A stretch of 64,000 nucleotides of DNA from Oceanobacter sp. 1_MG-2023. Lineage in GTDB: Bacteria > Pseudomonadota > Gammaproteobacteria > Pseudomonadales > Oceanobacteraceae. The stretch spans positions 62,001-126,000 of the forward strand of contig NZ_JAUYWA010000006.1 in assembly GCF_030689025.1 (NCBI RefSeq). The letters run 5' to 3'. Shown here in pieces: positions 1-9,463 of this stretch. Within the stretch, counting starts at the first letter, position 1, and each line of letters starts with the position of its first letter. The translations under genes and the position numbers were made by a program. Under the pieces are notes generated by a model. That model was not told the origin of the DNA. It was given only the letters and a program-made list of their open reading frames with translations, and did not search any database.

Positions 1-378
1 GGTCAGTACTTCGTTCTCGCGTTCATCCGGGATGCGTGTTCCGGCTGGTACAACCTGGCCACGGAACAAGTCACTCTCATCGATCAGACGTTCCAGTGAG
101 GCACGCTCTTCACCTTCAACCAGCACTTTGACAGTGCCGTCAGGGAGGCGAAGTAGCTGCAGGATGGTGGCTACTGTTCCAACGCTATGGAGCCCTTCAA
201 TGCCAGGGGCATCATCAGAGGCGTCCTTCTGGGCAATAAGCATGATGCGTTTGTCGCCCGCCATCGCTTCTTCCAGAGCATTGATTGATTTTTCCCGCCC
301 CACAAACAAGGGAATAACCATGGCGGGAAAGACCACTACGTCACGCAGTGGCAAGAGAGGTAATACTTCTTGATTCAT
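1..378 (-). CDS. lon: Lon protease, N-terminal part (cut by window edge)
   Basis: ATP-dependent cytosolic serine protease that degrades misfolded and regulatory proteins. Only the first 126 codons are present; the gene runs off the left edge. The translation begins MNQEVLPLLPLRDVVVFP and continues through the Lon substrate-binding (LAN) domain, with the typical PLFVGREKSI segment near residue 25-35. The ATPase and Ser-Lys protease domains lie outside the window. The ATG at 378 follows directly on a heat-shock-like promoter. The gene lies downstream of clpX in the same direction but behind a terminator, so it is probably a separate transcription unit, as in other gammaproteobacteria. The identity rests on the N-domain plus the tig-clpP-clpX-lon order. 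Confidence 0.95.
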   Translation of the reverse strand, partial: MNQEVLPLLPLRDVVVFPAMVIPLFVGREKSINALEEAMAGDKRIMLIAQKDASDDAPGIEGLHSVGTVATILQLLRLPDGTVKVLVEGEERASLERLIDESDLFRGQVVPAGTRIPDERENEVLT

Positions 379-411
379 CAGATTAGGTCTCTGCTACAAA
401 GCAATATTCTG

Positions 412-441
412 AGAGTGGGGGTTGTGCCCGTTAAAAACAAG
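412..441 (-). promoter_or_regulatory. Sigma-32-like heat-shock promoter of lon
   Basis: Reading leftward, a CTTGTTT box (435-441) is followed after 14 nt by CCCCACTCT (412-420). The sigma-32 consensus is CTTGAAA, 13-15 nt, CCCCATNT. The predicted transcript starts about 25 nt before the lon ATG. lon is a known sigma-32 regulon member in E. coli; use here is inferred. Confidence 0.5.
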
Positions 442-453
442 CAACAAACAAAT

Positions 454-478
454 AAAAAGGAGCCAATGGCTCCTTTTT
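454..478. terminator. Bidirectional terminator after clpX
   Basis: A perfect 11-bp stem (454-464 with 468-478) with a 3-nt loop is flanked by A-runs on the left and T-runs on the right. It lies 20 nt past the clpX stop and ahead of the lon promoter, so it separates clpX from lon. Confidence 0.85.
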
Positions 479-497
479 ATTGTTTTTCAGGAAAGTG

Positions 498-1796
498 TTA
501 ATCGCTTTCTGAAGAGGCCATGGCGACATCGCCACTCTCATAAATCATGATGGGTTCAGCGATACCATTAATAACGCTATCTTCGATAACAATCTTGCTG
601 ATATCCGGTTCAGAAGGCACTCGGTACATGGTCTGCAACAAGGCTCCTTCCAGAATCGATCGCAATCCTCGCGCGCCGGTCTTTCTTTCCATTGCGCAAT
701 TGGCAATGGCATCGAGAGCCGAGTCGCGAATATCAAGCTCTACTGATTCCATCTCAAACAACTTCTGGAATTGACGAACCAGTGAATTTTTTGGTTCGGT
801 CAGAATCCGGATCAAGGCATCCTTGTCGAGTTCATCCAGCGTTGCCACAACCGGCAAACGGCCAATAAACTCAGGAATCAAACCAAATTTAACCAGATCA
901 ACGGGTTCTACTTCGCGTAATGCTGCACCAATTGATTTCTGGTCTTCCTTGCCTTTAACGGTAGCCACAAAGCCAATGGAACTACGCTCAGACCGATCCC
1001 GAATAATTTGATCCAGTCCGGCAAAGGCTCCTCCGCAAATAAACAGGATATTGGAGGTGTCCACCTGTAGAAATTCTTGCTGCGGGTGTTTTCGACCACC
1101 TTGTGGCGGCACGGATGCAACAGTCCCCTCGACGAGCTTCAGTAATGCTTGCTGAACCCCCTCGCCTGATACATCACGTGTGATTGACGGGTTGTCGGAT
1201 TTACGTGAAATCTTGTCAATCTCATCGATATACACAATGCCTCGCTGGGCGCGCTCAACATCGTAGTCACACTTCTGCAGTAATTTCTGAATGATGTTTT
1301 CTACATCTTCGCCCACATAACCCGCTTCTGTCAGTGTAGTGGCATCAGCAATGGTAAATGGTACATTCAGCAAGCGAGCCAGTGTTTCTGCCAGCAATGT
1401 CTTGCCGCTGCCCGTTGGGCCAATCAGCAGGATATTACTCTTGGATAGCTCAACATCGCCCTTCCCTTTGCCTTTACCTTCACCAAAGCGCAGACGCTTG
1501 TAGTGATTGTAAACCGCCACAGCCAAAACCACCTTGGCTTTATCTTGACCAATAACGTATTCATCCAGAGTCAGACGAATTTCCTGTGGCGTAGGCAGGG
1601 TGTCAGAACCGCCCTTGTTATCGGTCTCCTGGACTTCTTCACGAATAATGTCATTACACAAATCAACACATTCATCGCAAATAAACACCGAAGGCCCGGC
1701 AATCAGCTTGCGCACTTCATGCTGACTCTTACCGCAAAACGAACAGTAGAGCAGCTTGCCGCCGTCTTCGCCTTTGCCTTTAGTATCGTCGGTCAT
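498..1796 (-). CDS. clpX: ClpX, ATP-binding unfoldase subunit of ClpXP
   Basis: AAA+ unfoldase that recognises tagged substrates and feeds them into ClpP. The 432-aa product has full family length. The N-terminal zinc-binding domain has the four cysteines C18, C21, C40 and C43. Walker A (GPTGSGKT) lies near residue 125 and Walker B (VYIDEIDK) near 190. The C-terminal AAA small domain carries GARGLR. The gene is downstream of clpP in the same orientation. The 86-nt gap between them contains a heat-shock-like promoter, so clpX can be expressed both with clpP and alone. A strong terminator follows. Nothing looks unusual in the protein. Confidence 0.97.
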   Translation of the reverse strand: MTDDTKGKGEDGGKLLYCSFCGKSQHEVRKLIAGPSVFICDECVDLCNDIIREEVQETDNKGGSDTLPTPQEIRLTLDEYVIGQDKAKVVLAVAVYNHYKRLRFGEGKGKGKGDVELSKSNILLIGPTGSGKTLLAETLARLLNVPFTIADATTLTEAGYVGEDVENIIQKLLQKCDYDVERAQRGIVYIDEIDKISRKSDNPSITRDVSGEGVQQALLKLVEGTVASVPPQGGRKHPQQEFLQVDTSNILFICGGAFAGLDQIIRDRSERSSIGFVATVKGKEDQKSIGAALREVEPVDLVKFGLIPEFIGRLPVVATLDELDKDALIRILTEPKNSLVRQFQKLFEMESVELDIRDSALDAIANCAMERKTGARGLRSILEGALLQTMYRVPSEPDISKIVIEDSVINGIAEPIMIYESGDVAMASSESD

Positions 1797-1828
1797 TCGA
1801 CTGCCTCATTCTGGTACATAGCATTCAT

Positions 1829-1857
1829 ATATAGGTGCACAATGGTCGAGTTTCAAG
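1829..1857 (-). promoter_or_regulatory. Sigma-32-like heat-shock promoter of clpX
   Basis: An exact CTTGAAA (1851-1857, minus strand) is followed after 14 nt by ACCTATAT (1829-1836), which matches CCCCATNT at five of eight positions. The spacing equals that of the candidate lon promoter. The start would lie about 25 nt upstream of the clpX ATG. Confidence 0.45.
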
Positions 1858-1882
1858 CCTGTCGGCCATCGTTTGGTCAATT

Positions 1883-2509
1883 TTATTGACCTCGATGGGT
1901 CAAAACCTTGTCAATAAGGCCATATTCAAGTGCCATATCGGCAGTCATAAAGTTGTCGCGCTCGGTATCCGCCGCAACTGTCTCGTATTTCTGGCCAGTA
2001 TGATGCGCCAGAATGCTGTTGAGACGTTCCTTGGTATGCTGGATATTGCGAGCATGAATTTGAATATCCGTTGCCTGACCCTGGGCACCACCGCTTGGCT
2101 GGTGAATCATTACCCGTGAGTTCGGCACACTGTAGCGCTTGCCTGCTGCCCCGGCAGCCAGCAGAAAGGCTCCCATGCTACAGGCCTGGCCAATAACCAT
2201 GGTGCTGACGTCCGGCTTGATAAACTGCATGGTGTCATAAATCGACATGCCAGCAGAAACCGAACCACCCGGTGAGTTGATATACAGGTGAATATCTTTG
2301 TCCGGATTTTCAGACTCAAGAAACAGCAGTTGAGCCACGACCAGATTGGCCATGTGATCTTCCACAGGCCCTACCAGAAAAATCACCCGCTCCTTCAGCA
2401 AACGGGAGTAGATATCGTAAGAGCGCTCACCGCGAGCAGACTGCTCTACTACCATAGGAACCAGGGCATTCTGGATCACTTCCGATCCCTGAGTGAATTG
2501 GTCATTCAT
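1883..2509 (-). CDS. clpP: ClpP, proteolytic subunit of Clp protease
   Basis: Self-compartmentalised serine peptidase that forms the degradation chamber for ClpX. From the ATG at 2509 the product is 208 aa and the catalytic triad falls exactly at family positions: S111 (in QACSMGAF), H136 (in VMIHQPSGG) and D185. The open frame extends further upstream to 2617 but those residues do not resemble ClpP and overlap a terminator hairpin. The 2509 start has a GGGAG ribosome site about 8 nt before it. The gene follows tig in the same direction and precedes clpX. The strong hairpin between tig and clpP, only 41 nt before this ATG, is notable. Confidence 0.96.
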   Translation of the reverse strand: MNDQFTQGSEVIQNALVPMVVEQSARGERSYDIYSRLLKERVIFLVGPVEDHMANLVVAQLLFLESENPDKDIHLYINSPGGSVSAGMSIYDTMQFIKPDVSTMVIGQACSMGAFLLAAGAAGKRYSVPNSRVMIHQPSGGAQGQATDIQIHARNIQHTKERLNSILAHHTGQKYETVAADTERDNFMTADMALEYGLIDKVLTHRGQ

Positions 2510-2550
2510 AAAATTACTCCCATACAAAACCAGTATCGAACCATCATTAC

Positions 2551-2580
2551 AAAAACAGCCGCTATGTAGCGGCTGTTTTT
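2551..2580. terminator. Perfect 14-bp hairpin between tig and clpP
   Basis: A 14-bp perfect inverted repeat (2551-2564 with 2567-2580) with a 2-nt loop starts with five A and ends with five T, so it can act in both directions. It lies 48 nt beyond the tig stop and 41 nt before the clpP ATG, giving tig its own terminator and leaving little room for a clpP promoter. Confidence 0.85.
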
Positions 2581-2628
2581 GAGTGTAGCCATTGGAGACG
2601 AATCTGTCAGTCCCCAAGATACCAACTA

Positions 2629-3939
2629 TTACATTGCTTGGTTGGCATTGGCAGCGCGAATAACGTCTTCGTACGAGGTTTCAACCACGGAAACGGTAGC
2701 AGCCGCTAACACTTTTTCGATCAATTGATCTTCCAGAGCCAATGATTGGATCTGTGATTTTTGTTCAGCATTGCTGGAGTAATACTCACGAACCTGTTCA
2801 GGGTCCTGGTAAGTAGAAGCAATTTCTTCAATCAGCTCAGCGACTTTTTCATCGGATGGCTTCATGTCGGCGGCTTCAATAGCAGCATTCATCAACAGAC
2901 CAACCTTGACGCGTTGTTCAGCCTGGCCTTTGAAAATCTCGGCAGGCAGTTGTGAGGCATCCATTTGACCGCCAAACTGCTTGACTGCCTGCTGGCGCAG
3001 ACGATCAATTTCCTGGTCAATCAGAGGGGTTGGTGCATCAACTTCGTTGCTGGCAACCAATGCATCGATCACTTGTTGCTTGGTCAGAGTACGCAGAGCA
3101 CGTTTCAATTCGCGATCCATATTGGTGCGAATTTCAGCGCGGAACTCGGCTTCATCAGCGGTTTCTACGCCGAAGGTATTGAAGAAGGCTTCGTTCATTT
3201 CAGGCAGTTCGCCCTTCTCGACTTTTTGCACAGTGATCTTGAATTGTGCTGGCTTACCCTTGAGCTCTTCCTTGTGGTAATCGTCAGGGAAGTTCACATC
3301 AATGGTTTTTTCATCGCCAGCGACAAAGCCGACAATTGCAGCCTCAAAACCTGGAATCATGGAGCCAGATCCCAAAGTCAGGGTGTGGCCTTCAGCTTTG
3401 CCACCCTCGAATGCTTCACCATCGACAAAGCCTTCAAAATCGATAACAACACGATCGCCATCTTCAGCAGCGGCATCGGTTTCTGTCCAGGTGGTGTTTT
3501 GTTGACGCAGGGTCTCCACCATTTTTTCCATATCGTCATCGGATACGGTGGCTGTCTTTTGCTCAATGGACAGCTCAGCAAAATCACCCAGAGCAACTTC
3601 TGGATACACTTCGAAGGTTGCCTTGAACTCAAGATCCTTGCCGTCTTCGTTTACCACAGGTTCAAAACTGGGCATTCCTGCCAGCTTGAGCGCTTGCTCC
3701 TGCACAGCCTGAAAGAAAGACTGCTGCATTTGCTGGTAGACAGCTTCATAACGCGCTTGCTGACCAAACATACGTTTGATCACTGCAAGAGGAACCTTGC
3801 CCGGACGAAAACCATCAATGCGACGACCTTTGGCCAGCTTTTTCAGCTCTGCTGTTACTTTTGGTTCTACTTCCGCAGCAGGAACGCCAATGGTCATACA
3901 ACGCTGAAGACCACTGGTTGTCTCGATGGACACTTGCAT
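2629..3939 (-). CDS. tig: Trigger factor, ribosome-bound chaperone
   Basis: Ribosome-associated chaperone and peptidyl-prolyl isomerase that shields nascent chains. The 436-aa length is typical. The N-terminal ribosome-docking loop GFRPGKVP lies near residue 44-51. A FKBP-type isomerase domain spans roughly 155-245 ([17 protein letters not shown], then [11 protein letters not shown]). A long helical C-terminal substrate-binding domain completes it. tig is the first gene of the tig-clpP-clpX-lon block. A sigma-70-like promoter with a TATACT -10 lies about 75 nt upstream. Confidence 0.97.
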   Translation of the reverse strand: MQVSIETTSGLQRCMTIGVPAAEVEPKVTAELKKLAKGRRIDGFRPGKVPLAVIKRMFGQQARYEAVYQQMQQSFFQAVQEQALKLAGMPSFEPVVNEDGKDLEFKATFEVYPEVALGDFAELSIEQKTATVSDDDMEKMVETLRQQNTTWTETDAAAEDGDRVVIDFEGFVDGEAFEGGKAEGHTLTLGSGSMIPGFEAAIVGFVAGDEKTIDVNFPDDYHKEELKGKPAQFKITVQKVEKGELPEMNEAFFNTFGVETADEAEFRAEIRTNMDRELKRALRTLTKQQVIDALVASNEVDAPTPLIDQEIDRLRQQAVKQFGGQMDASQLPAEIFKGQAEQRVKVGLLMNAAIEAADMKPSDEKVAELIEEIASTYQDPEQVREYYSSNAEQKSQIQSLALEDQLIEKVLAAATVSVVETSYEDVIRAANANQAM

Positions 3940-4012
3940 AGATGCCTCTCAGATAAAGTGTTTTTTACGATCACTACCGGAAAATACCGGTCGCCGATTC
4001 AGAAAGCCGCGG

Positions 4013-4041
4013 AGTATAACGCAAGCCAGAGGACGAATAAA
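4013..4041 (-). promoter_or_regulatory. Sigma-70-like promoter of tig
   Basis: On the minus strand a TATACT -10 (4013-4018) is preceded after 17 nt by TTTATT (4036-4041). The -10 is close to consensus and the -35 is weak. The spacing and the position upstream of tig support it. Confidence 0.45.
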
Positions 4042-4219
4042 CGAGAGAAAACAAACCACTGCAAATTGCAGAAACAAAAAAAGCAATCAGCAAGAGTACT
4101 GGGACAATAAAAATACAGAGAAAGAGCCTGAAGGCAGAAAGCAGCGAAGAGCAACTGACCCAAAGGTGTCGATACGAAGAAGCTGACAGGAAGAAGAAAA
4201 GACAAACAAGACTTGAAAA

Positions 4220-4296
4220 TGGGGTGGCCGACGGGGATCGAACCCGCGACAACAGGAATCACAATCCTGGACTCTACCAACTGAGCTACGGCCACC
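4220..4296 (-). tRNA. tRNA-His (anticodon GTG)
   Basis: A 77-nt cloverleaf with the histidine-specific extra G at the 5' end (complement of 4296) opposite C73 (4223). The acceptor stem GTGGCCG/CGGCCAC is perfect. The T loop is standard (GGTTCGATCC), the anticodon is GTG and CCA is encoded (4220-4222). It is the last tRNA of a three-gene cluster transcribed leftward. Confidence 0.97.
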
Positions 4297-4317
4297 ATAT
4301 CATGCTCGGGATGCTAT

Positions 4318-4394
4318 TGGCGCACCCGGCAGGGCTTGAACCTGCAACCCCCGGCTTAGAAGGCCGGTGCTCTATCCAATTGAGCTACGGGCGC
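4318..4394 (-). tRNA. tRNA-Arg (anticodon TCT)
   Basis: A 77-nt cloverleaf with acceptor stem GCGCCCG/CGGGTGC (one G-U pair), anticodon TCT in a CCGGCCTTCTAAGCCGG arm, a T arm with GGTTCAAGCC and encoded CCA (4318-4320). It is the middle gene of the Pro-Arg-His cluster, 21 nt upstream of tRNA-His. Confidence 0.97.
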
Positions 4395-4420
4395 ATGTCC
4401 ATCTAACCTTCGAGATTAAA

Positions 4421-4497
4421 TGGTCGGGGTAGAGAGATTCGAACTCCCGACATCCTGGTCCCAAACCAGGCGCGCTACCAGACTGCGCTATACCCCG
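4421..4497 (-). tRNA. tRNA-Pro (anticodon TGG)
   Basis: A 77-nt cloverleaf with acceptor stem CGGGGTA/TACCCCG, anticodon TGG in a CCTGGTTTGGGACCAGG arm, a T arm with GAGTTCGAATC and encoded CCA (4421-4423). It is the first gene of the cluster. A strong promoter lies about 55 nt upstream. Confidence 0.97.
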
Positions 4498-4551
4498 TCA
4501 CACTACTTGCAACAGTCAGTGTTTTGCCGACCCTCCCAAGTGGCTGCGCAT

Positions 4552-4578
4552 ATTATAGATGACCTGCCAGCAGGTCAA
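4552..4578 (-). promoter_or_regulatory. Promoter of the Pro-Arg-His tRNA cluster
   Basis: On the minus strand TTGACC (4573-4578) and a perfect TATAAT (4552-4557) are separated by 15 nt; the shifted hexamer TAATAT gives 17 nt. A GCGC-containing discriminator follows, typical of stable-RNA promoters under stringent control. The spacer holds an inverted repeat, GACCTG with CAGGTC (4561-4576). Confidence 0.6.
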
Positions 4579-4733
4579 CCAGAATTTGAAAATATTTCGA
4601 TAAAACAAATACTTCACTGCTTTTGGCGAGAAACTGCCTGATAACTGATCAGTCATTTAGCTGTCGCTTTGTTTTCCCTCGTGGGCGTGAGAAAATTGCA
4701 ACAGATACATCTCTACAACAGGTTTTTCATTTC

Positions 4734-5588
4734 ATGACCGCACAACTGATTGACGGTAACGCCAGAGCGGAAGCTATCCGCACGCACATCCAGCAACAGG
4801 TTACCGAGCGCCAACAGCAAGGCAAACGCCTGCCAGGGCTGGCTGTTATCCTGGTAGGAGAAGATCCCGCTTCTCAAGTGTATGTCGCCCACAAACGCCG
4901 GGACTGCGAGCAGGTTGGTATTGCCAGCAAGGCCTATGACCTGCCAGCAAGCACCACGCAACAGGAACTGCTGACACTGATTGAGCAGCTGAATGACGAT
5001 GCCACCATCGATGGCATTCTGGTGCAACTCCCCCTCCCCGATGGTTTGCGAGCCGACGAGATTCTTGAACGCATCGACCCAACCAAGGATGTCGACGGCT
5101 TTCATCCGTTTAATATGGGTCGCCTTGCCCAGCGCATCCCCCTGCTCCGCCCTTGTACTCCAGCGGGTATTATTGATTTGCTCGACAGCACTGGCAAAAA
5201 ACTGGCGGGCATGCACGCGGTTGTCGTGGGGGCATCCAATATCGTTGGGCGACCAATGGGGCTTGAATTATTATTGCGTGGCTGCACCGTTACTACTTGC
5301 CATCGCTTTACCCAAAACCTAGAGCAACACGTACGCCAGGCCGACTTGTTGGTGGTTGCCGTTGGCAAGCCCGGTATTGTCGATAGCGAATGGATCAAGG
5401 AAGGGGCAATCGTGATTGATGTGGGCATCAATCGCACACCAGAAGGCCGCTTGATTGGTGATATTGAATTTGCCGAGGCCGCCAGCCGTGCGTCATACAT
5501 CACCCCGGTTCCGGGCGGTGTGGGGCCAATGACACGCGCCAAACTACTGGAAAACACCTTGTTTGCCTGCGAAAACCTGCATACCTGA
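4734..5588 (+). CDS. folD: FolD, methylene-THF dehydrogenase/cyclohydrolase
   Basis: Bifunctional cytosolic enzyme that interconverts 5,10-methylene-, methenyl- and 10-formyl-tetrahydrofolate, supplying one-carbon units for purines and formyl-Met. From the ATG at 4734 the protein is 284 aa, the family length. The catalytic Y50 and K54 sit in YVAHK. The substrate motif QLPLP is near residue 100, and a Rossmann NADP-binding half ([14 protein letters not shown]) follows near 165. The C-terminal signature [10 protein letters not shown] is intact. The upstream extension to 4623 is not FolD-like. The gene is transcribed away from the tRNAs and ends at a shared terminator facing cysS. Confidence 0.96.
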   Translation: MTAQLIDGNARAEAIRTHIQQQVTERQQQGKRLPGLAVILVGEDPASQVYVAHKRRDCEQVGIASKAYDLPASTTQQELLTLIEQLNDDATIDGILVQLPLPDGLRADEILERIDPTKDVDGFHPFNMGRLAQRIPLLRPCTPAGIIDLLDSTGKKLAGMHAVVVGASNIVGRPMGLELLLRGCTVTTCHRFTQNLEQHVRQADLLVVAVGKPGIVDSEWIKEGAIVIDVGINRTPEGRLIGDIEFAEAASRASYITPVPGGVGPMTRAKLLENTLFACENLHT

Positions 5589-5635
5589 GGCCGTTACAGA
5601 CGCTCCCTGCCAGACAGCCCATACAGTAAACAAGA

Positions 5636-5670
5636 AACACAACAGCCCGGACATGCCGGGCTGTTGTGTT
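5636..5670. terminator. Bidirectional terminator between folD and cysS
   Basis: A perfect 15-bp stem (5636-5650 with 5656-5670) with a 5-nt loop lies between the convergent ends of folD and cysS and can serve both. Confidence 0.85.
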
Positions 5671-5721
5671 CATCAGGATCGCTATCAGACGTGAAGGATC
5701 AACAGATCAGGCTGTGGTCGA

Positions 5722-7092
5722 CTACTGCTTGATCCAGGTCGTTCCTTCCGGCCCATCTTTCAATACGATTCCCTTGGCAGCCAGCGTATCCCGCACCGCA
5801 TCAGCCGCGGCAAAGTCCTTGGCTTTCTTGGCATCCAGTCGCTGCTGGATCATGGTTTCAATCCAGTCGGCTTCATCTCCAGCACCAGCCTGGAAAAAAT
5901 CTTTCGGCTCCGACTGCAAGCACCCCAAAACCGACCCCAGATAACGTAATTGCCCGGCCAGTGCTGCCTGCTCTGCCCCCTCGGCCTTATTAATGGCCCG
6001 CGCCAACTCAAACAGCACGGCAATTGCTTCCGGGGTGTTGAAGTCATCATCCATTGCTGCATGAAAACGTGCAGAAAAATCATTTTCCACATCTTCGATA
6101 GCACCAACCTCAACTCCATCCAGGGCATTATAGAATCGCTCCAGACGAGTGTGTGATTCCTTCAGGCTCTCTTCGCTGTAGTTGATCGCACTGCGATACT
6201 GGCTCGACAGCAGCAAAAAACGCACAACTTCAGCAGGGTACTTGTCGAGAATTTCGCGGATTGTAAAAAAGTTACCCAATGACTTGGACATCTTTTCACC
6301 ATCAACCCGCACCGCCCCGGCATGCATCCAGGTATTGACGTAATGCGCTCCATTGGCGGCCTCGGACTGGGCAATTTCGTTTTCATGGTGTGGGAATTTC
6401 AGATCTGGCCCTCCACCATGAATATCGAAGGTATTCCCCAGGCAGCATTTGGACATGGCAGAACACTCGACATGCCAGCCAGGGCGGCCGATCCCCCAGG
6501 GTGACTCCCAGTGTGGCTCGTCCGGTTTGGCTGACTTCCACAACACAAAGTCGAGAGGATCCTGCTTGTGTTCGTCAACACCGATCCGCGCACCCGCTTC
6601 CAGTTCATCCAGTACCTTGCCCGACAACTTGCCATAGCCGTCGAACTTGCGTACCGAGTAATACACATCGCCATTGGCTGCAGGATAGGCAAAGCCTTTG
6701 TCAATCAGGGTCTCAATCAGGGCAACAATATCGTCGATATGGGCTGTTGCACGTGGCTCCGCATCGGGCATTTCGATCCCGAGTGATGCGGAGTCCTTAT
6801 GCATCTCATCAATAAACCGCTCAGTCAGCACATTGAATGCTTCGCCATTTTCATTGGCCCGAGTGATGATCTTGTCATCGATGTCGGTGATGTTGCGAAC
6901 ATAGTTGACTTCAAAGCCACGATGGCGCAAATACCGCGCAATCACATCAAAGGCAATCATCACCCGGGCATGGCCCAGGTGACAGTAGTCGTAAACTGTC
7001 ATGCCACAGACGTACATGCCAACCTTTCCGGGCACCAGGGGTGTAAACACCTCTTTTTGACGGGTCAGGGTGTTGTAAACGGACAATGTCAT
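5722..7092 (-). CDS. cysS: Cysteinyl-tRNA synthetase
   Basis: Class I synthetase charging tRNA-Cys. The 456-aa protein has the HIGH-type motif HLGH (YCHLGHAR, about residues 36-43) with the preceding zinc ligand in VCGMTVYD. Further zinc ligands are in the CSAMS and HHENE segments (about 209-238). The KMSKS motif (KMSKSLGNF) lies near 267. The start at 7092 is 8 nt after the glnS stop, so the two form an operon, an arrangement common in this order of bacteria. The C-terminal region ends in the family DGPEGTTW pattern. Confidence 0.97.
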   Translation of the reverse strand: MTLSVYNTLTRQKEVFTPLVPGKVGMYVCGMTVYDYCHLGHARVMIAFDVIARYLRHRGFEVNYVRNITDIDDKIITRANENGEAFNVLTERFIDEMHKDSASLGIEMPDAEPRATAHIDDIVALIETLIDKGFAYPAANGDVYYSVRKFDGYGKLSGKVLDELEAGARIGVDEHKQDPLDFVLWKSAKPDEPHWESPWGIGRPGWHVECSAMSKCCLGNTFDIHGGGPDLKFPHHENEIAQSEAANGAHYVNTWMHAGAVRVDGEKMSKSLGNFFTIREILDKYPAEVVRFLLLSSQYRSAINYSEESLKESHTRLERFYNALDGVEVGAIEDVENDFSARFHAAMDDDFNTPEAIAVLFELARAINKAEGAEQAALAGQLRYLGSVLGCLQSEPKDFFQAGAGDEADWIETMIQQRLDAKKAKDFAAADAVRDTLAAKGIVLKDGPEGTTWIKQ

Positions 7093-7100
7093 AACAGGGT

Positions 7101-8771
7101 TTAATCCTTTTTCAGTTCTTTGTCTTCACGCAGGCCAATCGTCAAGTTAAACACAGGCGCTGCAGCGGTATGATCTTTCTGGTCAGAAACGTAATACCCT
7201 TCACGTTCAAACTGGAAGTGCGTTTCAGGGGCAATGGATGCCAATGCCGGCTCAATCCAGCCATGCACAACCGTCAGTGATTCCGGATTGATCAGCTCCA
7301 TCAGATCGCCTTCAGCCTTGTCTGGCGTTACATGGGTAAACAGCCGCTGGTACAGGCGCAATTCAGCTTGTACGCCGTGACTCGCCGAGACCCAATGCAC
7401 AACCCCTTTGGGCTTGTTGCCGTCTTCAGGGTCCACACCCAGAGTGTTTTCAATCAGCTGGGCGCGTACCAATACAACCTGTCCGGCGTCGTTTTTCTCG
7501 TAATCCGTGGCTTCAATTACATAGCCATGACGCAGGCGAATGCGCTTGCCGGGGGTGAATTTCTTCTTGAACTTCTTGCTGTACTCTTCCTTGAAGTCGT
7601 CTTGATCAATAAACAACTCACGAGTAAAGGGCATTGCGCGACTGCCCAGATCCAGCTCCTGGTGGTAGTCCGCACTCAGCATTTCCAGATGATCTTCGGC
7701 AAGATTCTCAATTACCACCTTGAGTGGATTGATCACACACATGGCTCGCGGCGCATGACGATTCAGGTCATCACGCACGGCATGTTCCAGCATGGCGACG
7801 TCGACCAGACCATCGGAGCGGGTAACACCGATCATATCGCAGAAATTACGGATGGAACGCGGGGTAAAGCCCCGGCGACGCATACCTGAAATGGTTGGCA
7901 TGCGTGGGTCATCCCAGCCACTAACGATCTGGTTATCAACAAGTGCTTTCAGTTTACGCTTCGAGGTAACGGTATAATCAAGATTCAGGCGACCAAATTC
8001 ATACTGTTTTGGCTCTACCGGTACCGGCAGATGGGCAATAAACCACTCGTACAATGGCCGGTGATCTTCAAACTCCAGCGTACAGACGGAATGCGTCACG
8101 CCTTCAATGGCGTCCGACTGACCATGGGTAAAGTCGTAGGTCGGATAAATACACCACTTGTCCCCGGTCTGATGATGGGACACCTTGCGAATACGGTAGA
8201 TGATCGGGTCGCGCAAGTTCATATTGCCCGAGGCCATATCTATTTTGGCACGTAACACACAGGCGCCTTCGTCAAATTCACCCAGCCGCATTTTTTCGAA
8301 CAGCGCCAGGTTTTCATCCACACTGCGCTCCCGGTACGGGCTGTTTTTACCCGCCTCTGTCAGGGTGCCGCGGTACTGGCGTGCCTCTTCTGCGCTCAAG
8401 TCACACACATAGGCATTGCCGGTGCGAATCAGATGCAGCGCCCACTCGTGCAGCTGATCAAAATAATCTGAAGCGTAGTGGATGTCGCCCTGCCATTGAA
8501 AGCCAAGCCATTGCACATCAGCCTTGATGGCATCGATAAACTCCTGGCTTTCCTTTTCCGGGTTGGTGTCATCAAAACGCAAATTGCAACCACCGCCAAA
8601 CTGCTCCGCTACGCCGAAATTCAGGCAGATGGATTTTGCATGACCAACATGCAAATAGCCGTTGGGCTCGGGTGGAAAACGGGTAACCACCCGTTGTACT
8701 TTGCCACCGGCGAGATCTTCTTCAATGATTTTGGCAACGAAGTTGTTACCACGAGCAGGAGCGTCTGTCAT
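7101..8771 (-). CDS. glnS: Glutaminyl-tRNA synthetase
   Basis: Class I synthetase charging tRNA-Gln, so the organism uses direct glutaminylation. From the ATG at 8771 the protein is 556 aa. This start has an AAGGTGG ribosome site 5 nt upstream, whereas the longer frame to 8819 adds unrelated residues. The nucleotide-binding motif [15 protein letters not shown] lies near 33-47. The KMSKS equivalent is VTSKRKL near 270, close to the VMSKR of E. coli GlnS. The C-terminal anticodon-binding beta-barrels follow. It heads the glnS-cysS operon. Confidence 0.97.
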   Translation of the reverse strand: MTDAPARGNNFVAKIIEEDLAGGKVQRVVTRFPPEPNGYLHVGHAKSICLNFGVAEQFGGGCNLRFDDTNPEKESQEFIDAIKADVQWLGFQWQGDIHYASDYFDQLHEWALHLIRTGNAYVCDLSAEEARQYRGTLTEAGKNSPYRERSVDENLALFEKMRLGEFDEGACVLRAKIDMASGNMNLRDPIIYRIRKVSHHQTGDKWCIYPTYDFTHGQSDAIEGVTHSVCTLEFEDHRPLYEWFIAHLPVPVEPKQYEFGRLNLDYTVTSKRKLKALVDNQIVSGWDDPRMPTISGMRRRGFTPRSIRNFCDMIGVTRSDGLVDVAMLEHAVRDDLNRHAPRAMCVINPLKVVIENLAEDHLEMLSADYHQELDLGSRAMPFTRELFIDQDDFKEEYSKKFKKKFTPGKRIRLRHGYVIEATDYEKNDAGQVVLVRAQLIENTLGVDPEDGNKPKGVVHWVSASHGVQAELRLYQRLFTHVTPDKAEGDLMELINPESLTVVHGWIEPALASIAPETHFQFEREGYYVSDQKDHTAAAPVFNLTIGLREDKELKKD

Positions 8772-8883
8772 AACCACCTTAAAGCAAAAAATAATTGGCT
8801 CGCAGGGCGCTGCAGCCACCAGAATGGCATTTCCTCATGCCAGACAAGCATTTGCAACGCTGTAAGCCCGTAAAAAAGGCGCT

Positions 8884-8889
8884 ATTATA
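8884..8889 (-). promoter_or_regulatory. Candidate -10 element for glnS-cysS
   Basis: A perfect TATAAT on the minus strand, followed by a GC-rich discriminator, lies in the divergent region between glnS and ppiB, about 113 nt before the glnS ATG. No convincing -35 was found at the right spacing, so this is tentative. Confidence 0.3.
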
Positions 8890-8965
8890 CGCACCCGAAC
8901 ACGCATGTGTTACACGAATTCATACGTATCACGCTCCAGTGATTCAACAACCGGAAGACAGTTAT

Positions 8966-9463
8966 ATGATTCTGCTTAAAACCAACTTCGGCGATATCAA
9001 GATTGAGCTGAACCACGAAAAAGCCCCGATAACAGCAGCCAACTTTGAAAGCTATGTCAAAGACGGTTTTTATGACGGCCTGATTTTCCACCGTGTCATC
9101 GATAACTTTATGGTTCAGGGCGGTGGATTTACGCCCGGCATGACCGAAAAACCGGAAGGCAAGGAACCAATCAAGAACGAAGCAGACAACGGCCTGAAAA
9201 ATACCACCGGCACACTGGCCATGGCTCGTACCATGGATCCTCACTCCGCCAGCAGCCAGTTCTTTATCAACGTCAAGGACAATGACTTCCTGAACCATAC
9301 TGGCAAAAACATGCAGGGCTGGGGTTATTGCGTATTCGGCGAAGTCGTCGAAGGCATGGAAGTGGTCAACCGTATCAAGGCGGTTGAGACCACCAACAAG
9401 CTGGGCCATGGTGATGTACCAGTCGAAGACGTTTTGATCGAGAAAATGGAAATTATCGACTAA
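8966..9463 (+). CDS. ppiB: Cyclophilin-type peptidyl-prolyl isomerase B
   Basis: Cytosolic cyclophilin catalysing cis-trans isomerisation of X-Pro bonds. From the ATG at 8966 (GGAAG site 9 nt upstream) it is 165 aa, matching PpiB. The active-site segment [15 protein letters not shown] (about residues 37-51) retains Arg, Phe and Gln. The conserved SASSQFFIN follows near 91. No signal peptide is seen, which argues for PpiB over the periplasmic PpiA. The stop overlaps the first base of lpxH, so the two are co-transcribed. Confidence 0.95.
   Translation: MILLKTNFGDIKIELNHEKAPITAANFESYVKDGFYDGLIFHRVIDNFMVQGGGFTPGMTEKPEGKEPIKNEADNGLKNTTGTLAMARTMDPHSASSQFFINVKDNDFLNHTGKNMQGWGYCVFGEVVEGMEVVNRIKAVETTNKLGHGDVPVEDVLIEKMEIID

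Noticed and set aside
2586-2622. CTTGGGG with CTCCAATG 14 nt later, as a sigma-32 promoter for clpP
   Set aside because: Only the CTTG core and half of the -10 match, and the start would lie before the tig-clpP hairpin. It is mentioned in a finding but not listed as a feature.
2965-4110. Long plus-strand open frame (381 codons) opposite trigger factor
   Set aside because: It is the antisense shadow of tig, has no family resemblance and no ribosome site.
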